NCBI GenBank assembly: GCA_031260565.1
Contig: JAISLH010000021.1
Coordinates: 1 to 54,096, forward strand
Direction: 5' to 3'
Origin: Bacteroidales bacterium
GTDB taxonomy: Bacteria; Bacteroidota; Bacteroidia; Bacteroidales; P3
Length of the DNA stretch: 54,096 bases
In this document: positions 1 to 5,684 of the stretch, piece by piece
Position numbering within the stretch: position 1 is the first letter of the stretch
Layout of the letters: every line of letters begins with the position of its first letter
Notes under the pieces: generated by a model
Told to the model about the DNA's origin: nothing
Seen by the model: only the letters and a program-made list of their open reading frames with translations
The model's database searches: none
Made by a program: the position numbers and the translations under genes

Positions 1-15
1 TTTTAATTTATCTCT

Positions 16-243
16 GCTTTTTTTGTGTCTCTTCTCACATTCCAAACTTGTACTTAGCCTTTGTTAAACGGCAATAACATTTCATTTTTACTTAACCGCT
101 TGTCACAAAAATAAAAACACTTAACAGAATCAAGAAACGCCATTATAATTCAGAAAAACGCTGCTTTAAGTTGGCGGAGCGGTGTTTTAGAAAATTAAAA
201 CGGCGTTTGCAGAAAATAGAATGAATATTCATACATTATTTTG
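16..243. repeat. Direct repeat copy 1 (left of the radical SAM gene), contains block module A
   Basis: This stretch reappears at about 1424-1610, on the other side of the radical SAM gene. Shared segments include the T-run and CTCTTCTC start, the TTGTACTTAGCC-like segment, the AAAAACACTTAACAGAATC segment and the ATAGAATGAATAT end. Inside are four palindromic blocks starting near 135, 156, 178 and 198 (AAACGCC-type and the inverted GGTGTTTT and GGCGTTT types), spaced 20-22 bp. Copy 2 has three blocks, so the copies differ by one unit. Nothing in 1-372 looks coding apart from the start of the downstream gene. Confidence 0.8.
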
Positions 244-271
244 CGACGGAAATAACTTTTTTAGCAAAAAG

Positions 272-302
272 GTTGCAGATAAAGAAATAATTTGTACTTT
301 TG
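272..302 (+). promoter_or_regulatory. Bacteroidetes-type promoter for the radical SAM gene
   Basis: GTTG at 272-275, 19 bases, then TACTTTTG at 295-302. This fits the TTTG/TAnnTTTG consensus of the Bacteroidetes primary sigma factor. It implies a leader of about 65 bases before the ATG at 373. Confidence 0.6.
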
Positions 303-372
303 CAACGTTGATTTGTGAGAATTGTACTCAAAAAGTTGAGTATGTTAGCAAATTTACACAAAACTAAATTTT

Positions 373-1365
373 ATGAGTTATAACGTATATTTCAAAAGAA
401 TCTTTTTACGGCAAACATATATCAAACTGACATATGCAATGAAGGGTGGCAAACAGGCTATACACAAAAATAAACTTCTTGCCGTTGTATATTTATGGAG
501 AGGATTGCTGCTTTTGGGCAAATGGCTACCTGCGGCAATAAACATACTGCTAAAAAGAAAAATATACATTCCAAACATTGGTATTTCGCTTACCACACGA
601 TGTACATTAAAATGTCAGCATTGTGACCATTATATTCCTACGATTGAGGAGCAATATCACGAAATGCTTTCTTTTGATTCATTTAAGATACAACTTGATA
701 ATTTATTGGTAAATGTAGAGAAATTGTTTGAATTTCGCTTGCTTGGAGGTGAGCCATTGCTTAACAAGGACGCTGCAAGGATGCTTTTATATTCTTTGGA
801 ACATCCAAAAATAGAGCGCGTGGAACTTGTTACTAATGGAACTTTGGATATTTCTGATGAAATAGTGAATATCTTAAAGCAGTTTTCTAAAAAATCTAGT
901 GTTTATGTTTCTAATTATATGGCAAACAAAGCATTGATGCCTCTTTTGAAAACAGATAATATTGTAGAAAAGTTGGTTGTTAATGGGATAACGCTCAATT
1001 TTCATAAGGATTTGCTGTGGTCTAAAACAGAGCAAATCCAGCGACACTATCGTTCTGAGGCAATGAATAAATGCTATTTTATGGAGTGCTTAAAATTAAC
1101 ACATTGTATGCATATACGAGGTGGTAAATTGTTTGCTTGCCCCCGTGCTGCAACTTTTTCACTGAGAGATTTGTATCAGCGTTTTTTTCCTCCTGCACCG
1201 GAATTAAATGAAAATAAAGAGTATATTGACCTTGCTAAACCTGTAGAAAAGTGGCAGTTTTTTGAATTTTTGGGCAATGATTTTTTTAATGCCTGTGATT
1301 ATTGCAGTAATGTATCAGAGGTTAAAGGGGAACAAGTTACTCCGGCATTGCAATGCAAACAATAA
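373..1365 (+). CDS. Radical SAM protein with C-terminal cysteine-rich region
   Basis: A 330-residue radical SAM enzyme. The [4Fe-4S]-binding CX3CX2C motif is at C77, C81 and C84 (CTLKCQHC), and the SAM-contacting GGEP is at 125-128. After the barrel there are Cys at 234, 239, 245, 256, 308, 311 and 328, suggesting one or more auxiliary iron-sulfur clusters of SPASM/twitch type. About 70 basic and hydrophobic residues precede the radical SAM core, and residues 36-60 could be a membrane-associated helix. Similar proteins occur singly or in surface-polysaccharide loci of Bacteroidetes, but the substrate is unknown. No peptide precursor or partner gene is adjacent. The gene stands alone between two direct repeats with its own promoter, so it may have been acquired or duplicated as a unit. 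Family assignment is firm; function is not. Confidence 0.85.
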   Translation: MSYNVYFKRIFLRQTYIKLTYAMKGGKQAIHKNKLLAVVYLWRGLLLLGKWLPAAINILLKRKIYIPNIGISLTTRCTLKCQHCDHYIPTIEEQYHEMLSFDSFKIQLDNLLVNVEKLFEFRLLGGEPLLNKDAARMLLYSLEHPKIERVELVTNGTLDISDEIVNILKQFSKKSSVYVSNYMANKALMPLLKTDNIVEKLVVNGITLNFHKDLLWSKTEQIQRHYRSEAMNKCYFMECLKLTHCMHIRGGKLFACPRAATFSLRDLYQRFFPPAPELNENKEYIDLAKPVEKWQFFEFLGNDFFNACDYCSNVSEVKGEQVTPALQCKQ

Positions 1366-1423
1366 TATGATGAAGAGAATATGTAATGCAACAAACAAAG
1401 TCAGATAATCAAGCTTTCATCGG

Positions 1424-1610
1424 GCTTTTTTTTGCCTCTTCTCTCTTTCCAAACCTGTACTTAGCCTTCATTTTCCCTTAACCGCCTTTCACAAAAATAA
1501 AAACACTTAACAGAATCAAGAAACGCTATTATAATTCAGGAAAACGCTACTTTAGAAAATTAAAGCGGCGTTTGGTGAAAATAGAATGAATATCCATACA
1601 TTATCTTACT
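1424..1610. repeat. Direct repeat copy 2 (right of the radical SAM gene), contains block module B
   Basis: Second copy of the repeat at 16-243. Block starts are near 1521, 1542 and 1562 (AAACGCT, AAACGCT, AAAGCGGCGTTT), spacing 21 and 20. Relative to copy 1 it lacks one block unit and about 20 bp in the first half. The rest of 1366-1842 holds no gene; it contains a short leftward transcript candidate at 1686-1796. Confidence 0.8.
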
Positions 1611-1685
1611 ACGGGACTAAATTATTTTATTACGGGACTAAATAAATTTATAATGGGAGTTTGTGAAAGTTCGTAGGGATTTAGG

Positions 1686-1724
1686 CAAAAAAAAAGTGCC
1701 GCCTACAATGAAGTAAGCGACACC
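1686..1724 (-). terminator. Intrinsic terminator, leftward
   Basis: On the plus strand nine A's are followed by GTGCCGCCTAC, loop AATGAA, GTAAGCGACAC. Read leftward this is an 11-bp stem with two mismatches followed by nine T's. It would end the aroQ operon or the small RNA starting near 1758. Confidence 0.7.
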
Positions 1725-1765
1725 AAATTATGAAAAAGCCTATTTCGACTGGATTTTAGGCAGTG
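1686..1765 (-). ncRNA. Candidate small RNA of about 70 nt with its own promoter and terminator
   Basis: On the minus strand a promoter-like pair (1766-1796) is followed within 75 bases by an intrinsic terminator. The predicted RNA begins with a small hairpin, GCCTA pairing with TAGGC around a 14-base loop (about 1738-1761), then the terminator stem. No start codon with a usable reading frame lies inside. It sits beyond the 3' end of aroQ, which reads the same way, so it could also be a processed tail of that transcript. I do not recognise the RNA family. Confidence 0.4.
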
Positions 1766-1796
1766 CAAAGGTAATACTTTTTCCTATATAACCAAC
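1766..1796 (-). promoter_or_regulatory. Leftward Bacteroidetes-type promoter past aroQ
   Basis: Minus-strand TTGG (about 1792-1795), 18 bases, TACCTTTG (CAAAGGTA at 1766-1773 on the plus strand). It lies downstream of the aroQ stop and points at no gene, only at the terminator 40 bases further on. Confidence 0.5.
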
Positions 1797-1842
1797 AATT
1801 AGTCGGACTTTTTTTTGAAAATAATTAGCTTTTATGCGTTTT

Positions 1843-2268
1843 TTAGTCCCAACTTTCAATCGCTTTCATCGCTAATTCGTACGACAAAAGCCCAAATCCA
1901 AAGATTGTTCCTGCACAAACCGCCGACAAAAGTGAGCTGTGCCTGAAAGTTTCCCGCTGCATAATGTTTGAAATATGGACTTCAATGACCGGAAAGTGGG
2001 AAATTGCCGCCACCGCATCCCGAATTACGACCGAAGTGTGGGCATATCCGCCAGCATTAAGTACGATTGCGTCATAATTTGCCCCCGTTTGCAGAGCATT
2101 AACCACCTCCCCTTCAAGATTTGACTGGAAGTAATGAATGTCAAAGTGGGGGTATTTCTCCCGCAAGTCCAACAAATAATCCTCAAAAGTCCTGTCTCCA
2201 TAAATTTTCACCTCTCTTGTTCCCAGCAAGTTGAGGTTTGCTCCGTTGATAATCAGCACTCGTTTCAT
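1843..2268 (-). CDS. aroQ: Type II 3-dehydroquinate dehydratase
   Basis: A 141-residue enzyme for the third shikimate step, 3-dehydroquinate to 3-dehydroshikimate, cytosolic and normally dodecameric. Family landmarks are all present: NLNLLGTRE at 11-19, Tyr23 in IYG, FQSN at 48-51, NAGGYAHTS at 71-79 with the catalytic-type His77, EVHISN at 96-101, and Arg109 in FRHSS. The usual GPNLNLLG carries Ala instead of Pro (Ala10), and the usual ISNIH reads ISNIM; neither removes a known catalytic residue. Full length. It is the last gene of a leftward run and overlaps the upstream redoxin gene by 4 bases (ATGA), so the two are translationally coupled. aroE lies about 20 kb away. Confidence 0.95.
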   Translation of the reverse strand: MKRVLIINGANLNLLGTREVKIYGDRTFEDYLLDLREKYPHFDIHYFQSNLEGEVVNALQTGANYDAIVLNAGGYAHTSVVIRDAVAAISHFPVIEVHISNIMQRETFRHSSLLSAVCAGTIFGFGLLSYELAMKAIESWD

Positions 2269-2774
2269 AGCTTCATCCCCTCAATGCTGATTGTTTTAAG
2301 AAAGTTCTCCAATTCTTTCGGCTCTATGTTGCTTTTTATTACCATCTTTATGTCGTCAAGGACGAAGATTGACGGCACTTTCTCCAAGTAATGATCAATT
2401 ATCTCCTCACAATCTTCGCAAAAGCCCTTATTCCATTCTATCGGGAGGTCAAAAAAGTTAGCACCAAACGCCTCTTGGTCAGTTTCTACCGCCACTGCAA
2501 TGACGGCAACTGCCTTCTGCTTGGTGTAAGTAGCCAGAAGTTTGTCTTTTTTCAGGCTTTTGAGGTATTTTTGGCAGTGCTCGCAGTCAGGATTGTAGAA
2601 GAAAAGCACGATATACTGGGCTTCTATATCGCTCATATAGTGTTCTTTTCCTTTATTGTCAAGAAAAGTAAAGTCGGAAGCCACTTCTCCTGTCTTGCTC
2701 TTGGCGTTTTGTTGCCCGAAGGTGGGACTTATGAAGCTCAAAACGAGCGAAAGATAAATTAAAATCCGTTTCAT
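2265..2774 (-). CDS. Secreted thioredoxin-like (TlpA/redoxin-type) protein
   Basis: A 169-residue thioredoxin-fold protein. Residues 1-20 form a signal peptide ending FGQQ, so it should act in the periplasm. The redox motif CEHC (C64-C67) follows strand IVLFFYNPD, and the cis-proline region VPSIFVLD is at 133-140. A second CxxC, CEDC at 119-122, is less usual and might be a resolving or metal-binding pair. The family carries out thiol-disulfide exchange on exported proteins; the partner is unknown. It overlaps aroQ by 4 bases and lies 16 bases after the beta-CASP gene, within one run. Fold is confident, substrate unknown. Confidence 0.85.
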   Translation of the reverse strand: MKRILIYLSLVLSFISPTFGQQNAKSKTGEVASDFTFLDNKGKEHYMSDIEAQYIVLFFYNPDCEHCQKYLKSLKKDKLLATYTKQKAVAVIAVAVETDQEAFGANFFDLPIEWNKGFCEDCEEIIDHYLEKVPSIFVLDDIKMVIKSNIEPKELENFLKTISIEGMKL

Positions 2775-2790
2775 AGCTATTTTTGTGGGG

Positions 2791-4191
2791 TTAAAAAGTT
2801 ACAAAGTCGGCTTTTTGTGGGATAATAATGTCGTTATAGCCGTTGTCTTTCAGGGTTTGTGCGAATTTTACCTGCGTTTTCTCCTCACCATGTACGAGGA
2901 ATATCTTTTTTACTTTGCTTTTGTCCTGACAGGATAGCCATTTGAGCATTTCATCTCGGTCTCCGTGTGCCGAATAAGAGTCTATGGTGCGGATTTCTGC
3001 CCGTACGGTGTGCCAAAAGCCAAAGATTGATACACGTTTGTCCCCTCTTGCAATGCGATGACCAAGAGTTGATGGCGAACAATAGCCGACTACCAAAATA
3101 GTTGTGCGAGGATTTTCAATGTTATTTGCTAAATGATGTTTAACACGCCCAGCCTCCATCATACCTGAGGCAGATATGATGATGCAAGGCTGTTTCGAAA
3201 AGTTAAGACGCTTGGACTGCTCGGTACTTGTTACGTATGTCAGCCTGTCAAAGCCGAAGGGATCAGGGTCATGTTTGATAAATTCCTGCAATTCCTCACA
3301 GAAACATTCAGGAAAAAGCCTCATTATGTTAGTAGCGTTGAAGGATAACGGGCTATCAACATAAACGTCAATCTTAGGAAGCAATCCCTTTTCCCAAAGG
3401 TTGTTTAAGGCAAATATTACTTCCTGTGCCCTGCCGACAGCGAAAGCAGGAATGATGAGCTTGCCCTTTTTCTTACAACAGGTATCAACGACCGCCTGAA
3501 ACAAAAGCTGTTCCGCCTTATCAATAGGGCTATGCAGCCTGTCGCCATAAGTAGATTCCATTATGATATAGTCAGCCTGCGGAAAGGATTGAGGTTCTTT
3601 GAGGATACGTTTTGAATACCGCCCGATGTCTCCTGAGAAGGCTATCTTCGTTGTCTTATCTCCCTCTTTGACAATCAAATTACAGGTCGCCGAACCAAGA
3701 ATATGACCATTGTCAGTGAAAAGAATAGAAGTCTCATCGTCTATTGCAAACTGCTTATTGTAAGGAACGCTGACAAATAACTGCATTGCGTCCCGTGCAT
3801 CCTCAGCAGTAAAAAGCGGCTCTATCGGTTCAAGTCCCTGTCTCTCAGGTTTCTTGTTGAAGGTCTTGGTATCCGCCTCCTGTATCTTGCCACTGTCAGC
3901 AAGCATTATGGCACAAAGCTCGCGAGTGGCTGGAGTAGAGAACACAATCCCCGTAAAGCCGAGCTTATATAAGAAAGGAATTAAACCACAGTGGTCAATA
4001 TGAGGGTGAGACAAAATTATGTAGTCTATTTCCGAAGGTTCAAAGCCCAAGTCTCTATTATCAGCGTCTGTTTGTAAGCCTTTGCCCTGATAAGCCCCGC
4101 AATCAAGAAGGATTTTTCTTCCTTTGGCTGTCGTTATCAGGTGTTTGCTGCCTGTAACCTCTCGTGTCGCTCCCAAGAATTGTAATTTCAT
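2791..4191 (-). CDS. Beta-CASP metallo-beta-lactamase-fold nuclease
   Basis: A 466-residue protein of the CPSF73/Ysh1-like metallo-beta-lactamase plus beta-CASP family, a zinc-dependent RNA endo/exonuclease group. Visible motifs: LDCGAYQG (29-36), the zinc-binding HPHIDH at 62-67, GHILGSA, FSGDIGR, beta-CASP motif PAFAVGRAQE, IISASGMMEAGR, and the C-terminal SYSAHGD and VHGEE. Length matches the bacterial family. No signal peptide, so cytosolic; probably RNA processing or turnover, though the target cannot be read from sequence. A TAATTTTG -7 element (plus-strand CAAAATTA at 4212-4219) lies about 20 bases before the ATG, so the gene may have its own promoter as well as read-through from the GSCFA gene. 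Confidence 0.92.
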   Translation of the reverse strand: MKLQFLGATREVTGSKHLITTAKGRKILLDCGAYQGKGLQTDADNRDLGFEPSEIDYIILSHPHIDHCGLIPFLYKLGFTGIVFSTPATRELCAIMLADSGKIQEADTKTFNKKPERQGLEPIEPLFTAEDARDAMQLFVSVPYNKQFAIDDETSILFTDNGHILGSATCNLIVKEGDKTTKIAFSGDIGRYSKRILKEPQSFPQADYIIMESTYGDRLHSPIDKAEQLLFQAVVDTCCKKKGKLIIPAFAVGRAQEVIFALNNLWEKGLLPKIDVYVDSPLSFNATNIMRLFPECFCEELQEFIKHDPDPFGFDRLTYVTSTEQSKRLNFSKQPCIIISASGMMEAGRVKHHLANNIENPRTTILVVGYCSPSTLGHRIARGDKRVSIFGFWHTVRAEIRTIDSYSAHGDRDEMLKWLSCQDKSKVKKIFLVHGEEKTQVKFAQTLKDNGYNDIIIPQKADFVTF

Positions 4192-4245
4192 TATCGTCTT
4201 TATTTAGTTTGCAAAATTATATCTTTATTTTATACTAACGCTCTT

Positions 4246-5184
4246 TTATCTCATTTTATTGAGTTCCGACTTTATTTCATTGCTAAGCTCATCCGTTTTG
4301 AGCAAATGCCGTTCGTATTCCGCCGATTGAGGATATAGCGGGCGGTGATTTTGCATTGAGTGCAGCCTTTCGCACTTTTGACACAGGGCTTTGGTGCTTT
4401 GGTCAAAGTAAGTGTCGCAAAACTTCTCCCAAATGACCGATATAGCCTGATTGTTAGGATGTAATAAATCATCAGAATAAAACCTGTAATCCCGCAACTG
4501 GTCAAAAACAACCTCGTAAGCAGGGAAATATTCCGCCAAACCTTTATTACAAAGCTCGCTAACAGCAATATGCAACGCCGATTTGCTTAAAAGATTATCT
4601 CTAAACCCTTCTTTCCAATGACGAACGGGGCTTATAGTGAAGATGATACGGCATTTGCAGGTCTTCTTCAGCCGCTCTATCGCACTGCTTAGCGATTCCA
4701 CGATTTCAGTACAGGACATCATTCGGCGGGAGAGCAGTTTGCTATCTACCTTGTGGCAATTCGCCATCACCCTGTCAAGAGGCGTGTAGCTGTAAAGCCA
4801 AGCCGTGCCGAGCGTGATAAGCAGTAGCGTCTCGTTGTCAAGAAAGCGATGAGCCTCATCCTGTTTGCGTTGAGCCAAGTCAAGAACCTCATCTTTACAA
4901 TAGCCAAAAATTTCGCCATGACAGGGGATTAAGTGCCATATATCGCCGTTTTGGAGAGCGTCTTCTTCCTTAAAAGCCTTGCAAAGACTGATATAGTCCA
5001 GCGTTTCTGCTATTGAAAACGGGTTATATATCGTTCCAAAAGGGTTAATCAGCGTTTGGAAGCCGCCGATGTCAAGTTTCTCGCCGATGTTTTGGGAAAA
5101 GCACGAACCCAAGAGAAGAATCCTGTCTCTGTGAGTTATGTTTTGGTCTGCTTTTCTGATATTTACTTCTGTTATAAGTTTCAT
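4246..5184 (-). CDS. GSCFA domain protein
   Basis: A 312-residue GSCFA-family protein. The eponymous motif reads GSCFSQNIG near residues 27-35, followed by NPFGTIYNP and later DLLHPN, which resembles the SGNH-hydrolase block V (D..H). A lipase/esterase-like role on surface polysaccharide has been proposed for the family, but no substrate is established. I chose ATG 5184 over the in-frame ATG at 5196: a GGAG lies 6 bases before 5184, and a TACTTTTG -7 element (plus-strand CAAAAGTA, 5209-5216) would put the transcript start almost on 5196. It leads the leftward run that continues into the beta-CASP gene 54 bases on. Confidence 0.88.
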   Translation of the reverse strand: MKLITEVNIRKADQNITHRDRILLLGSCFSQNIGEKLDIGGFQTLINPFGTIYNPFSIAETLDYISLCKAFKEEDALQNGDIWHLIPCHGEIFGYCKDEVLDLAQRKQDEAHRFLDNETLLLITLGTAWLYSYTPLDRVMANCHKVDSKLLSRRMMSCTEIVESLSSAIERLKKTCKCRIIFTISPVRHWKEGFRDNLLSKSALHIAVSELCNKGLAEYFPAYEVVFDQLRDYRFYSDDLLHPNNQAISVIWEKFCDTYFDQSTKALCQKCERLHSMQNHRPLYPQSAEYERHLLKTDELSNEIKSELNKMR

Positions 5185-5229
5185 TTGCCACTCCATTATT
5201 AAGGACTACAAAAGTACGTATTCTTTTTG

Positions 5230-5635
5230 AAACAGCGACACTGCATTATAATTTAGCGAAACGGCGTTTGAATTTGCCAAAACCTTGTTTCATTTCGCGG
5301 AAACCTTGTTTAAACTCACTCAAACAGCGTTTAAAGTTACGGAAGCTTTGTTTTAAATTCTTGAAACAAAGTTTAAGTTTAATAAGATGTACAACTTATT
5401 TTCAGAAGATGTACATCTTATTTTATTTTGATGTACATCTTATTTTCGTTTGATGTACATCTTATTTATTTTTGATGTACATCTTATTAAAATTAAATGT
5501 ACGTCAAATAAAATTAAAACACTGCTTCAAGAATTTAAAACAAAGCTTCCGCAACTTTAAACGCTGTTTCCGTGAGTTAAAACAAGGTTTCCGCAAGTTA
5601 AAACAAGGTTCTGACAAAATGAAGTAGGGTTTGAG
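5230..5635. repeat. Block module C: long inverted repeat around a 22-bp palindrome array
   Basis: The largest of eleven related intergenic modules. Two arms of nearly 100 bp, 5279-5377 and 5517-5611, are imperfect reverse complements. Within each arm 11-bp blocks (AAACCTTGTTT twice, AAACAGCGTTT, AAGCTTTGTTT, AAACAAAGTTT) alternate with 10-bp spacers, a 21-bp period. The centre holds the GATGTACATC array. Outer blocks AAACGGCGTTTG (near 5260) and GAAGTAGGGTTTG (near 5620) link it to the AAACGCC family. It fills the gap between the GSCFA promoter and the 3' end of the AddB-like gene; no gene lies in 5185-5684. Confidence 0.9.
5386..5505. repeat. Six-unit 22-bp array of the palindrome GATGTACATC
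   Basis: Perfect palindrome GATGTACATC at 5408-5417, 5430-5439, 5452-5461 and 5474-5483, each exactly 22 bp apart. Degenerate copies GATGTACAAC at 5386 and AATGTACGTC at 5496 extend the phase on both sides. Spacers are AT-rich (TTATTTTATTTT type). Two helical turns per unit would put all sites on one face of the DNA. Confidence 0.95.
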
Positions 5636-5684
5636 CAGCCCCAAATCAAAATTGCGTATCGTGGATTGAAATTAAAAGCGGATG

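Noticed and set aside
16-1610. Insertion sequence or composite transposon
   Set aside because: No transposase, no terminal inverted repeats and no target duplication seen; only direct repeats around a radical SAM gene.
5268-5453. Reading frames across the block modules giving Lys/Arg/Phe-rich peptides with a seven-residue rhythm (KRRF-type), here and at 30155-30349, 34579-34797 and 51651-52017
   Set aside because: The rhythm is the 21-bp block period read as codons. The frames change with the repeats, overlap on both strands and have no ribosome site or homology.
5386-5505. CRISPR array
   Set aside because: The repeat is only 10 bp and palindromic, spacers are short, AT-rich and similar to each other, and no cas gene is present.
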